Source of the DNA: Hyphomicrobiaceae bacterium
GTDB lineage: Bacteria > Pseudomonadota > Alphaproteobacteria > Rhizobiales > Ancalomicrobiaceae
Assembly (NCBI GenBank): GCA_016793065.1
Contig: JAEULV010000085.1
Coordinates: 1-32,742, forward strand
Length of the DNA: 32,742 nt
Direction of reading: 5' to 3'
The translations under genes were made by a program, and so were the position numbers. Below are positions 15,590 through 25,429 of the stretch, piece after piece (position 1 is the first letter of the stretch; each line of letters opens with the position of its first letter). Under the pieces are notes generated by a model. The model made no database searches, was not told where the DNA came from, and was given only the letters and a program-made list of their open reading frames with translations.

Positions 15590-18451
15590 TCAGGCGACGA
15601 TCAGCAGGTCGATTGCCGACAGTCCGCCGGCGAGGCCGGTTGCCAGGGTAATGCGCGCACCGGCCCCGGAGCCGTCGGCATCGAAATACAGCGTCCCCGT
15701 CGTCGTGTTGAAGAGAAAGCGGTCGGTTGCCGCCGTCGCCTGCCCGGCCGAATTGGCGCGGAACAGCGACGGCAGGTCGTCCGCCGTGCCGGCAAGCCCA
15801 TCCGCTCCGACGCCTCCGCCAACAGTCATACCCGCCAGCAGGCCGGAACCGAACTGCGCCGCCGAGAACTCGAGATGATCGATGCCGATTTCGAAATCGG
15901 TAATGCGATCATAGGCACCACTCGGCGCGTTGAGCATGACGAAGGTGTCGGCGCCAACTCCACCGGTCAGGGTGTCGACGCCAAGGCCGCCGTCGATCCG
16001 GTCATTGCCGCCGCCGCCATTGATCGAGTCGGCGCCGAGCCCGCCGGTAAGCCGGTTCGCCGCGCTGGTCCCGACAAGCACGTCGCGCTGCGCGGTGCCG
16101 ATGATGTTCTCGATCCCGATCAGCACATCCCCCGCCGCATCGCCGCCGCTGCAGACCTTGCCGCTCAGATTGACCGTGACGCCGATCGTCCCGCCGGAAA
16201 AGTCGGCCAGATCGGTGTCCTGCCCGCCGATCAGACGATCCGCGCCTGCGCCGCCGATCAGCGTATCCGCGCCGGCGCCGCCATCGAGCGTGTCGGCTCC
16301 CGCGCCGCCACTAAGGATATTCTTGATGGCGTTGCCGATGATCCAATCGGCATTGGCGGAGCCGACGATCGCCTCGATCTGGGTGAGGGTGTCGCCCTGC
16401 GCAAAGCCGCCCGTGCCGGTGCCGAGGTTGAGGTCTACCGTGACGCCGGCCGTGGAGGCGCTGTAGTCGACCGTGTCCCACCCGGATGCGCCATCCATGA
16501 GATCTATGCCGAGTCCGCTGATGAACACATCGCCGCCACTGCCGCCATTGAGGCTCACCGTGCCAGTACCGGAATGGGTCAGGCTGTCATCGCCGCCGGC
16601 GCCTTGCAGCGTTCCGTCCCGATCGACAATGGTCAGTCGGTCGGCATGAGCCGAGCCGTATACGGCCTCGAAATCGAACAGCGAGTCGCCGGCCGCCGCT
16701 CCGCCGCTTGCGGTTATTGCCGTCTGCCCGAGCGTAACCGTCACGGCTGCCGACGACGTGGTGTAGTCGATGATGTCGACACCGGCTCCGCCATCGAGGA
16801 AATCGGCGCCTTCGCCGCCGACAACCCGGTCGTTGCCGGCGTCCGCATAGAACTCGTCGGCGCCCGCGCCGCCGGTGAACCGGTCCGCCTCGGCGCTGCC
16901 GAAAAACGCCTCGACGTCGACGAAGACGTCGCCAAGCGCCGCGCCGCCGTGGACACCGGTAACGAGATTGATGGTGACCGCGGCGCCGTCTTCGTAGCTG
17001 ACCAGATCAAGGCCGCTTCCGCCCTCGAAGCGGTCCGTGCCCTCGGCATCGATCAGCAAGTCGTCGCCACCGCCGCCTCGCAACGTATCGTTTCCGCGTC
17101 CGCCGATGAGGATATCGTCGCCGTCGTCGCCGGACAGAATGTCGGTGCCGTCATGACCGAACAGCGTGTCGAACCCGAGACCGCCGGCCAGCGAGTCATT
17201 ATATCGGGTCCCGGCCATCTGGTCGTCGCCGGTTGTCCCGGTCAACGTGTCGCCGTAAGTTCGGGTATCGATGATCCGGCTCCGGACTTCGCTCGACTGC
17301 CCGTCGGCGGCAACGACATTCCAGGTGATCATGTACCGGCGGTCACCAAGGTTCACGATCGAGCCAAGCTGATTGGCTGCCACGTTCGACGCCACTTCCA
17401 TTGGCAGCGAAAACCGCCGGACAAGCGTGTCGTATGTGGCGATCTTCAGCGTCGTTCCCTCGACATAGGCAAAGATCACATCGAAGCCGCCCGTCTGGGT
17501 CCAGGACACGCTGGGCGTCGTCGAGGAGGTGATCGTCAGGCTGGTCGTCTCGACCGAGGAGTAGGTCGTGGTCGTGACTTCGTCGACGAGCCGCATCACG
17601 ATGCGATACTCATCCGGACGCAATGCAGATGACCGCTCCAGCGTCATGATGGCGTAGTCGACGCCGCCAGAGAATATGCCGGACAGGATTTCGGCCTTCA
17701 GGATGTCCGTCGAACCGGTCGAATAGAACATGTAGTTGCGTGAGCCGGTGTCGGTCGTCCCATCAAGGAGATGCGTGCGAAGCGACAGGCTCGGCAGCGT
17801 GCCCACCCGCCCTTCGACAAGCGCGTAGATTCGGTTGTAGTTCCATGATCCGATATTATAGAGATAGGCCGTGTCGGCGACAGTCGCCAGGACGGCATTG
17901 GCCGTGCCGATCGTCAAGCCGGTGTTGGGGTTGATCGCCCGGAAGTTCAGCGTGTAGCCGCCGCCGTTGGTAACCGACCAGGCAGCGCCCATGTAGTAAC
18001 CCGAGTAGAATGTCAGGTCCGTCGACCGGATACTGGCCGCGTCGCCAAGATCGAGCAACGTCCGTTCCGGGGCGAGAAGATCGCCCGTCACCGGATCCGG
18101 ATTGGTCAGAACGCTGCGGGCGCGAAATACCGCGTTGCTGCCGGCCAGATCACCATAGATGACCTCCGTGGTGCTGGACGTGAGGTTGACGAAGGCGGAC
18201 CCGAGCCTGAGCGGTACCTGGCCGCTGTTTGCCGTCTGAATCGGCATGCTGTTGCCGAAGGCATCCACATAGATCATCGACGTGGTGACGTTGCCCACGG
18301 TGGCGCCGGTTGGTGCCGCACCCACCGTCGACTGAATGACCGCGACATAGCCACCCGGACCATCCAGACGCGAGGCAAAGCGCGAATTCCAGAACACGCC
18401 AGGTGCGCTGAACAGCGTCAGGGCAGTCTCGCTCCACAGATAGATCGACAT
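15590..18451 (-). CDS. large RTX calcium-binding secreted protein with beta-propeller-like N-terminus
   Basis: The 953-aa protein is predicted to be exported by a type I secretion system. Residues 1-400 contain repeated strand motifs of the GG(Y/F)xVxxxxx type (GPGGYVAVIQS, GGFDVIFAYVEG, DRRYMITWNVV), as in beta-propeller-like modules of other RTX proteins. Residues 400-847 carry many GGxGxDxLx nonapeptides, which bind Ca2+ in parallel beta-rolls after export. These alternate with four longer modules (GVTVxLxxGxxxGGxAxGDxLxxIExxxGS). The last 106 residues (DRITDFEIGIDHLEF to AIDLLIVA) have no Lys or Cys and form the usual C-terminal secretion region. I chose the ATG at 18451; in-frame ATGs at 18481 and 18487 are possible. 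No exporter gene is nearby. The role is unknown; an adhesin or surface-layer protein is likelier than a toxin, as no enzymatic domain is visible. Confidence 0.85.
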   Translation of the reverse strand: MSIYLWSETALTLFSAPGVFWNSRFASRLDGPGGYVAVIQSTVGAAPTGATVGNVTTSMIYVDAFGNSMPIQTANSGQVPLRLGSAFVNLTSSTTEVIYGDLAGSNAVFRARSVLTNPDPVTGDLLAPERTLLDLGDAASIRSTDLTFYSGYYMGAAWSVTNGGGYTLNFRAINPNTGLTIGTANAVLATVADTAYLYNIGSWNYNRIYALVEGRVGTLPSLSLRTHLLDGTTDTGSRNYMFYSTGSTDILKAEILSGIFSGGVDYAIMTLERSSALRPDEYRIVMRLVDEVTTTTYSSVETTSLTITSSTTPSVSWTQTGGFDVIFAYVEGTTLKIATYDTLVRRFSLPMEVASNVAANQLGSIVNLGDRRYMITWNVVAADGQSSEVRSRIIDTRTYGDTLTGTTGDDQMAGTRYNDSLAGGLGFDTLFGHDGTDILSGDDGDDILIGGRGNDTLRGGGGDDLLIDAEGTDRFEGGSGLDLVSYEDGAAVTINLVTGVHGGAALGDVFVDVEAFFGSAEADRFTGGAGADEFYADAGNDRVVGGEGADFLDGGAGVDIIDYTTSSAAVTVTLGQTAITASGGAAAGDSLFDFEAVYGSAHADRLTIVDRDGTLQGAGGDDSLTHSGTGTVSLNGGSGGDVFISGLGIDLMDGASGWDTVDYSASTAGVTVDLNLGTGTGGFAQGDTLTQIEAIVGSANADWIIGNAIKNILSGGAGADTLDGGAGADTLIGGAGADRLIGGQDTDLADFSGGTIGVTVNLSGKVCSGGDAAGDVLIGIENIIGTAQRDVLVGTSAANRLTGGLGADSINGGGGNDRIDGGLGVDTLTGGVGADTFVMLNAPSGAYDRITDFEIGIDHLEFSAAQFGSGLLAGMTVGGGVGADGLAGTADDLPSLFRANSAGQATAATDRFLFNTTTGTLYFDADGSGAGARITLATGLAGGLSAIDLLIVA
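15910..17254 (-). repeat. RTX nonapeptide region of the first RTX gene
   Basis: This stretch encodes tandem GGxGxDxLx repeats interrupted by four module copies ending in IExxxGSxxAD-like sequence. The degenerate repeats keep amino acid rather than nucleotide identity, which argues for old duplication with selection. Confidence 0.75.
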
Positions 18452-19296
<845 letters not shown>

Positions 19297-19359
19297 GGCG
19301 CCCCCGCCCGCGCTCGGCACGCCGGAGTCCGCGTCGGTAAGCGCGACCAGCCCGCGCCA

Positions 19360-19450
19360 TCACGAAGTCGTGAAAGTTGATTCCCTAACGGAAACGCCCT
19401 TGTTCGCTGCGTAACCTTGGGTGTTAAATCCCAAGGTCACTACGTCGTGA
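19360..19450. promoter_or_regulatory. two copies of a 14-bp palindromic site, plus an inverted repeat, before the amidase gene
   Basis: TCACGAAGTCGTGA (19360-19373, perfect 6-bp arms) recurs as TCACTACGTCGTGA (19437-19450), with 12 of 14 positions alike and 77 bp from start to start. Between them ACCTTGGG (19414-19421) and CCCAAGGT (19430-19437) form an 8-bp inverted repeat around an AT-rich centre. The set ends 25 bp before the amidase start codon, as for a repressor or activator with paired operators. Confidence 0.45.
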
Positions 19451-19475
19451 CCAATTGCGTCAGGGAGGAGCTTTC

Positions 19476-20228
19476 ATGAAGTATCCGGGCAAGGTGATTG
19501 TAATGGGCGAAACCGACGGCGGCATCGTCGTTGCCATCGCCGACCGGTTGACGAAACTCGGCTATCATCCGCCGAACCCGCCGGTGTTCAACGCCAACAT
19601 GAAGGGCGAGGTGAAGCTGTTCCAGTCGCAGCACTTCGATGCGCTCGGCCGGCCGTTACGGTCCGACGGCGAGATCGGACCACTGACCTGGACCGCGCTT
19701 TTCGACGACAAGCCGGCCGCGGCCGTCACCACCGGCGGCAGCGCCTATGCCATGGAAGCGCTGAAGGTCGCCGTCGGCGAGATCGGCAAGATGGAAGTGC
19801 CGATCGGCTCCAACAGCGGACCGGATGTCAACAAGTACCTCAAGTCGACCGGCCTTGGCGGCGGCTATTACTGGTGCATGGCGTTCGTGCACTGGTGCTA
19901 CATGACGGCGGCGGCCAATCTCGGCGTCGCCCATACCTTCCCCAAGACGGCCGGCTGCATCGATGCGTGGAACCGCTCGAAGGGCCATCGCATCACCCGC
20001 GCCGAGGCGATCGCCAATCCGACGCTGGTGACGCCGGGCGCCGTGTTCATTCTCGATCACGGCGGCGGCGCCGGCCACACCGGCATCGTCGAGTCGAATT
20101 CCGATGGTGCCCTCGTCACCATCGAGGGCAACTCCAACCCGAACGGCAGCCGCAACGGCATCGGTGTCTTCCGGCTCAGCCGCCGCAACGTCATGGATTC
20201 GAGCCTGAAGGGCTTCATCATTCTGTGA
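19476..20228 (+). CDS. CHAP-type peptidoglycan amidase/endopeptidase with N-terminal PG-binding domain
   Basis: The 250-aa protein has an N-terminal peptidoglycan-binding domain (about 14-78: ADRLTKLGYHP..., KLFQSQHFDALGRPLRSDGEIGPLTW) and a C-terminal CHAP/NlpC-P60-like cysteine peptidase domain (about 95-250). Catalytic residues are probably Cys134 in YYWCMAFVHWCY, His201 in GHTGIVE and Glu217 in IEGNSNP. Such enzymes cut amide bonds in murein peptides. No signal peptide or membrane anchor is seen; the protein starts MKYPGKVIVM and enters the binding domain quickly. It may be an endolysin-like or effector-like enzyme exported by another route, or released by lysis. GGAGGAG sits six bases before the ATG, among the strongest ribosome sites in the window. 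Paired palindromes lie upstream and a strong hairpin follows. Confidence 0.85.
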   Translation: MKYPGKVIVMGETDGGIVVAIADRLTKLGYHPPNPPVFNANMKGEVKLFQSQHFDALGRPLRSDGEIGPLTWTALFDDKPAAAVTTGGSAYAMEALKVAVGEIGKMEVPIGSNSGPDVNKYLKSTGLGGGYYWCMAFVHWCYMTAAANLGVAHTFPKTAGCIDAWNRSKGHRITRAEAIANPTLVTPGAVFILDHGGGAGHTGIVESNSDGALVTIEGNSNPNGSRNGIGVFRLSRRNVMDSSLKGFIIL

Positions 20229-20256
20229 TCATCGCCATCGGCGTCGTGCCGGCAAT

Positions 20257-20294
20257 GCTTGCGGCCGCGAGGGGAAACCCGCGCGGCCGCAAGC
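20257..20294 (+). terminator. hairpin after the amidase gene
   Basis: A 13-bp GC-rich stem, from GCTTGCGGCCGCG (20257-20269) to CGCGGCCGCAAGC (20282-20294), encloses GGGGAAACCC, which can itself pair around GAAA. No T-run follows, so it is a likely but unconventional terminator. Confidence 0.6.
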
Positions 20295-20445
20295 CGTTAC
20301 GGCGGGTCGCGATCGTGGCGCGGCGCCGTCCGCCGCTATCAGCCATTCGGCGCACTAGGCGACCTTAGTCTAGCGTGCTAAACAGCGGCCGAATTGAACG
20401 GGTTGGACCAGCCATGGTCCGCTTTTCGGAAGATGGGTGCGGGAT

Positions 20446-21978
<1,533 letters not shown>

Positions 21979-22003
21979 GCGGGAGCGTCATTTGATCGTC
22001 GCC

Positions 22004-22033
22004 AGCGGCCGTGGGGAAACCCGCGGCCGTTTT
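22004..22033 (+). terminator. rho-independent terminator after pccB
   Basis: AGCGGCCGTGGG (22004-22015) pairs with CCCGCGGCCGTT (22020-22031) around a GAAA tetraloop and runs into TTTT. It includes two G-U pairs. It is the normal end of the pccB transcript. Confidence 0.85.
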
Positions 22034-22147
22034 GCGTTGCGCCGGCCCATCCCTCTGCCGCTCCCGCCGCGATCCGGCGCGAGGGCTGGCTTCCGTCGCG
22101 GATGGCGGGGACGAACCGCGCCGCTGCCCGAACAGGCTGCCGCAAGC

Positions 22148-22174
22148 AAAAAACCCCGCTGGAAGGGCGGGGTT
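22148..22174 (-). terminator. rho-independent terminator of the PilZ gene
   Basis: Read on the minus strand, AACCCCGC (22167-22174) and GCGGGGTT (22152-22159) form an 8-bp stem with a 7-nt loop, directly followed by a T6 run (22148-22153). It lies 55 bp beyond the PilZ stop codon. Confidence 0.85.
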
Positions 22175-22228
22175 GGGTGAGACTGGAAAGGATAGCGGGT
22201 GGCCCTTGCCGATCAAGCCGTCCGCTGG

Positions 22229-22849
22229 TCAGGCGAGATCGGCGTGCAGGCCTTCCTCGGTCTGCAGCGCGGCGAATTCGACGGCGACGCCTTCCTCAAG
22301 GTGGCGGACGACGCGCCCCTTGACCTTGCCGAGCGTGACCGGCGAGCCGATGGCCGGCTTGACTTCCATGGCGAGGCCGGCGCCCGACAGCGAGATATCG
22401 ATGATGCGGCAGCGATAGGTGCGGCCATCCGTCATCGTCAGTTGGGTAAAGGGGTTGCGCGGGGTGATGCGCTCGTGGCGGCGATCTTCCGGCAGGTTGA
22501 GCTCGTGCCGGTTGGCGAGCCAGGTCAGCTGCGCGGCGATCTTCTCGCGCTTGCGCACCGGCGCGTTGATGGTCATGGCGAAACCGCCCTTGATCAGGCG
22601 GGCGACCTGCCCCTCGATGCGGCCGATATGGTCGATATAGGCGATGACGCGCTCGCCGAGCATGGCGGTGACCGGCGCGATGATGCCGGCGCCGCCGGGC
22701 GACATGTCGATGACCTGACAGGGATATTCGCGCCGGTCCTCCAGCATGAAGCGGCCGATCAGATTGACCCCGACACGTTGATGACGACGCCGGTCCAGCT
22801 TGGACAGCGTCGTGCGCTGAGCCTTTTCGGGCAACAGGGGTGCGGGCAT
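22229..22849 (-). CDS. protein with two PilZ domains (c-di-GMP receptor)
   Basis: The 206-aa soluble protein contains two consecutive PilZ domains. The first has the c-di-GMP binding pair R21xxxR25 (RRHQR) and D48xSxxG53 (DMSPGG). The second repeats it with R123xxxR127 (RRHER) and D151xSxxG156 (DISLSG). Both sites keep the key residues, so both may bind the nucleotide. No enzymatic or membrane domain is attached, so it should act through a partner, as PilZ proteins do in flagellar, polysaccharide or cell-cycle control. AAGG lies eight bases before the ATG. The spacer upstream holds two TTAACCAT half-sites. The PAS_5 gene lies upstream on the same strand. Confidence 0.9.
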   Translation of the reverse strand: MPAPLLPEKAQRTTLSKLDRRRHQRVGVNLIGRFMLEDRREYPCQVIDMSPGGAGIIAPVTAMLGERVIAYIDHIGRIEGQVARLIKGGFAMTINAPVRKREKIAAQLTWLANRHELNLPEDRRHERITPRNPFTQLTMTDGRTYRCRIIDISLSGAGLAMEVKPAIGSPVTLGKVKGRVVRHLEEGVAVEFAALQTEEGLHADLA

Positions 22850-22911
22850 CGATTCGACCTTATCCAGCGTTCGCGGGAACTCGGATTGAGTGGCGAAAGC
22901 CTAGGCCGATC

Positions 22912-22959
22912 ATGGTTAACATGCGGTTGCCGGGCACCGATTTAAACGGCAATGGTTAA
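22912..22959 (-). promoter_or_regulatory. pair of CtrA-like half-sites TTAACCAT upstream of the PilZ gene
   Basis: On the minus strand the octamer TTAACCAT occurs at 22952-22959 and 22912-22919, exactly 40 bp apart, i.e. near four helical turns. Both lie between the PAS_5 stop codon and the PilZ start, in an AT-rich stretch. No full TTAA-N7-TTAA box is present. Confidence 0.45.
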
Positions 22960-22965
22960 GTGCCC

Positions 22966-23610
22966 TCAACTCTTGCCGCCCTCGAGCACGACGAGATGAC
23001 CGACGCGGCGGGCGGCGGCATCGGCGAGGATCGGGTGCCGCGGCTGATGCTCGCCGAAGGTGGGGACGCTCGACAGGTCGTTGCCGGCGCCGGAACGCAG
23101 GATCGACGGCACCTCGTTCGGCCAGATCATCCGCAGGCTGCCGATCGCCTGGACCATCAGCGGGTGGACGCCGATCCAGTAGGGCTGTTCCATCGGCGTG
23201 AAGCTGCCGAGAATCCGGTTGAACCCCTGGTCGCCCTGGCGCACCGGCAGGAACAGGATCTCGGCGCCGATGGTGCGGCCATGGGCGGACTTCGCCTCGA
23301 CCCCGACGACAGCGGCGGCGCCTTCGGTCGCGACGGCGGAGAGCAGCGTCGCCAGCGTCTCGCGGTCGCGGCCGGTCCATTGCGACAACAGGTTCCGCCC
23401 CTTCAACTCGCGCCCGTAAGCGGCGCAAACCCGTGTTCCGGCAAGGCGATAGGTGTAGTCGGTCGCATCGGCGACAACCTCGAGGATGAAGGTGTCGCCC
23501 AGGATGTGCCGGATGTCGGAGGGCTCGATCTCGCTGCGGTCCGGCGCGGTGCGGTTGCCGCGCAGCCTTTGCCAGTAGGCGTAAAGATCCTGCGTGATCC
23601 GATGTTTCAT
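22966..23610 (-). CDS. PAS_5 family (PAS domain) protein
   Basis: The 214-aa protein matches the alphaproteobacterial PAS_5 family (Pfam PF07310): MKHRITQDLYAYWQRLRGNR at the start, RHILGDTFILE and the strand LAGTRVCAAYGRELKGRN, a fold related to PAS sensors. No output domain is attached, so it is presumably a single-domain sensor or adaptor; the ligand is unknown. The C-terminal 60 residues are less conserved. The start is the ATG at 23610, in a purine-rich GGGGTGGGGCAAG context; an upstream frame from 23694 is rejected because it is polar and unlike the family. Its leader has two hairpins. The PilZ gene follows after 116 bp, with CtrA-like half-sites in the gap. Confidence 0.85.
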   Translation of the reverse strand: MKHRITQDLYAYWQRLRGNRTAPDRSEIEPSDIRHILGDTFILEVVADATDYTYRLAGTRVCAAYGRELKGRNLLSQWTGRDRETLATLLSAVATEGAAAVVGVEAKSAHGRTIGAEILFLPVRQGDQGFNRILGSFTPMEQPYWIGVHPLMVQAIGSLRMIWPNEVPSILRSGAGNDLSSVPTFGEHQPRHPILADAAARRVGHLVVLEGGKS

Positions 23611-23624
23611 CTTGCCCCACCCCC

Positions 23625-23686
23625 GTTCGGGTTGTCCCGAATCGTTACCACCGAGAAACCGAACTGTGCGAAAACGGCACGGTTCG
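23625..23686 (-). promoter_or_regulatory. leader hairpins in front of the PAS_5 gene
   Basis: On the minus strand a 10-bp stem with one G-U pair (23660-23669 with 23677-23686, loop of seven) is followed by a 6-bp stem TTCGGG/CCCGAA (23626-23641) that ends 16 nt before the start codon, directly upstream of the G-rich ribosome site. They could affect translation or mRNA stability. Neither has a T-run. Confidence 0.35.
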
Positions 23687-23799
23687 ACCGCCATTTGCTC
23701 ACCCTCGCCGTTCCGGTCGCAGGCGGCGTGCCAGCGGCTCGCGGGTGAGGATCGCGGCGCGGCGGGCAGGGGCGGGCGGCTCGGCAGGTAAGGTTAACA

Positions 23800-24031
23800 A
23801 GTGGTTTCGATTGCGGTCGTGGATGGGATCGGGCAAGGTCTGCCCATCCACAGTGTCCGAGCGATTTCCTGTCGCTCCTGCAATTCGGGGCCGACCCGAT
23901 CGCGATCCAGACCAGGTGCCGGACCTACCCGGCGGATTGGAGCGCGAATGGCCCGTCAAGACTTCTCAACGCCTGGGGAGGCGTGACAGATGCCGCCAGT
24001 GTCGCGAAAACGCGCCTGGCGGCTTTTTTTT
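23800..24031 (+). ncRNA. candidate small RNA with five hairpins and an intrinsic terminator
   Basis: No plus-strand gene precedes the strong terminator at 23992-24031, yet the 190 bases before it are rich in stem-loops: 23819-23851 (9-bp stem GTGGATGGG/CCCATCCAC), 23859-23877 (GAGCGA/TCGCTC), 23918-23933 (GCCGG/CCGGC), 23970-23983 (CGCCT/AGGCG) and the terminator. A 61-codon frame (GTG 23801 to 23986) covers it, but its third-codon GC is far below the neighbours and it resembles no protein I know, so structure is the better explanation. The 5' end is a guess; AAGGTTAACAAG lies just upstream. It matches none of the RNA families I can recall in detail (6S, SRP, RNase P, tmRNA, common riboswitches). 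It could instead be a long attenuated leader of the CBS gene, whose start codon is 255 bp further on. Confidence 0.5.
23992..24031 (+). terminator. strong rho-independent terminator without an upstream protein gene
   Basis: GCCGCCAG (23992-23999) pairs with CTGGCGGC (24016-24023); CGCG-AAAA-CGCG pairs inside. Eight T residues follow (24024-24031). It is the most canonical terminator in the window. Confidence 0.88.
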
Positions 24032-24286
24032 GACCCGACGACGCCCGCGTCGATGAGTCGCGCCGCGCCTGTCCGTGCCGGCGGCGGGCGACTTCCACAT
24101 CGCTAAAATTAGTTAGATTCGCTCTGCGGCACAGCTGTTGAGGCGCGTCGTTTTGGCCCATTGGATTAACCGCTTCGTCATCAATCGACTTGCGCCTGTC
24201 GAAGGACATGCCAATATCAGTCATCATTAAATCGGTTCGAGGCGCGATCACGGGCCACGCATGCCGAAATCACAGAGGAGGTTTTG

Positions 24287-24721
24287 ATGACTGTTGCAGC
24301 GATCCTGAAGGACAAGGGCCGTGATGTGGTGACCGTGACCGCCAACCATACCATCGCACAGGTTTGTGACCTGCTGGCGACGCACAAGATCGGCGCCGTG
24401 GTCGTGGTCGAGGGATCGGACCTGACGGTGCACGGCATCATCTCCGAGCGCGACGTGGTGCGCGCGGTGGCGCGCGGCGGCGCGGCGGCGCTGGCCTCGT
24501 CGGTCGGCGACCACATGACGGCGACGGTCAAGACCTGCATGGAAGCCGACACCATCGAACAGGTGGCGCAGGTGATGAGCACCGGCCGCTTCCGCCACAT
24601 GCCGGTGACGCAGGGCGGCAAGCTCGTCGGGCTGATTTCGATCGGCGACGTGGTCAAGCGGCGCATCGACAACGCCGTGCGCGAGGCCGAGGACATGCGC
24701 GCCTATATCACCGCCGCCTGA
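24287..24721 (+). CDS. CBS-pair domain protein
   Basis: The 144-aa protein consists of two CBS motifs (about 12-62 and 75-130) forming one Bateman module, which usually binds adenine nucleotides (AMP, ATP, NADH or SAM). Typical pieces are VHGIISERDVVRAVA at the end of the first motif and KLVGLISIGDVVKRRID at the end of the second. There is no catalytic or transport domain, so it is probably a stand-alone energy or redox sensor; the partner is unknown. GAGGAGG lies five bases before the ATG at 24287; a TTG three bases earlier is unlikely. It is a single-gene unit closed by a strong hairpin terminator. Confidence 0.9.
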   Translation: MTVAAILKDKGRDVVTVTANHTIAQVCDLLATHKIGAVVVVEGSDLTVHGIISERDVVRAVARGGAAALASSVGDHMTATVKTCMEADTIEQVAQVMSTGRFRHMPVTQGGKLVGLISIGDVVKRRIDNAVREAEDMRAYITAA

Positions 24722-24780
24722 TCGCGCCGGACGTCGAGTTTCGAAGCGCCGCGCGAGGGGCGCCGGTGCCTCGAAAGAAA

Positions 24781-24820
24781 GGGCTCGCCGATGGACGGAT
24801 CGGCGAGCCCGTCTGTTTTT
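24781..24820 (+). terminator. terminator between the CBS gene and hisI (probably bidirectional)
   Basis: A perfect 12-bp stem, GGGCTCGCCGAT (24781-24792) and ATCGGCGAGCCC (24799-24810), is followed by GTCTGTTTTT. On the opposite strand TTTCTTTC follows, so it can also end hisI transcripts. Confidence 0.9.
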
Positions 24821-24856
24821 GGGCGTTGCATTCGGGCGACGGCGCGGCGATGCCGC

Positions 24857-25312
24857 TCAGGGCGTCTTGCCATAGACGCTGGCGGGATCGAACTTCGGCG
24901 CGCGCGCGTCGAATTCCAGCGCCGCGTCGCCGGCCGGCTTGCCCAGGTCGACCAGCCGATAGAAGCAGCCGTCGCGCCCGGTGTGGCACGAGGCGCCGTG
25001 CCCCTCGACGCTCACCTTCAGCCAGACGGCATCCTGATCGCAATCGACGCGCAATTCCTCGACGCGCTGCACATTGCCCGAGGTCAGGCCCTTGACCCAG
25101 ATCTCGGCGCGCGACCGGCTCCAGTAGGTGGCGATCCGGGTTTCGATCGTCCGCGCCAGCGCCTCGGCATTCATATGCGCCAGCATGATCACCTCGCCGC
25201 TCGCCGCGTCGGTGACCACGGCGGTGATCAGCCCGTGTTCGTCGAAGCGCGGCGCGAGGACGCCGCCGTTTTCGAGTTCGCGCTTGTCGGCGAGGGTAGG
25301 GAAGGGGGACAT
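24857..25312 (-). CDS. hisI: phosphoribosyl-AMP cyclohydrolase
   Basis: The enzyme opens the adenine ring of phosphoribosyl-AMP in the third step of histidine synthesis. The 151-aa protein is the stand-alone cyclohydrolase without a fused HisE domain. It has the metal-binding motif DCDQD (Asp90, Asp92, Asp94), the zinc cysteines Cys91, Cys109 and Cys116 in VDCDQD and [14 protein letters not shown], and the core [14 protein letters not shown]. The ATG at 25312 gives the family's normal length; its GGAG is somewhat distant (11 bases). It converges on the CBS gene with a shared terminator. Confidence 0.95.
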   Translation of the reverse strand: MSPFPTLADKRELENGGVLAPRFDEHGLITAVVTDAASGEVIMLAHMNAEALARTIETRIATYWSRSRAEIWVKGLTSGNVQRVEELRVDCDQDAVWLKVSVEGHGASCHTGRDGCFYRLVDLGKPAGDAALEFDARAPKFDPASVYGKTP

Positions 25313-25429
25313 GCTGCTGGCGCTCCCGTCTCTGGCAATGGTTCGGTCCGGATCGCCGGAGCGGCACGCATTGTTTGCGAGCCCGCAAGGCTCTAGCCGA
25401 TCGGACCGACCGGTTCCAGACCTATCGCA

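Noticed and set aside
15575..17632. 685-codon plus-strand frame with repeats
   Set aside because: Antisense of the RTX repeats; apparent repeats mirror the nonapeptides on the other strand.
23670..23690. tRNA-like GGTTCGA segment
   Set aside because: No acceptor stem, anticodon arm or correct spacing around it; it forms a simple leader hairpin of the PAS_5 gene.
23801..23986. 61-codon frame ending just before the strong terminator
   Set aside because: Third-codon GC is well below the genome's habit and no family is recognised; the hairpins explain the stretch better. Kept only as the alternative for the RNA candidate.
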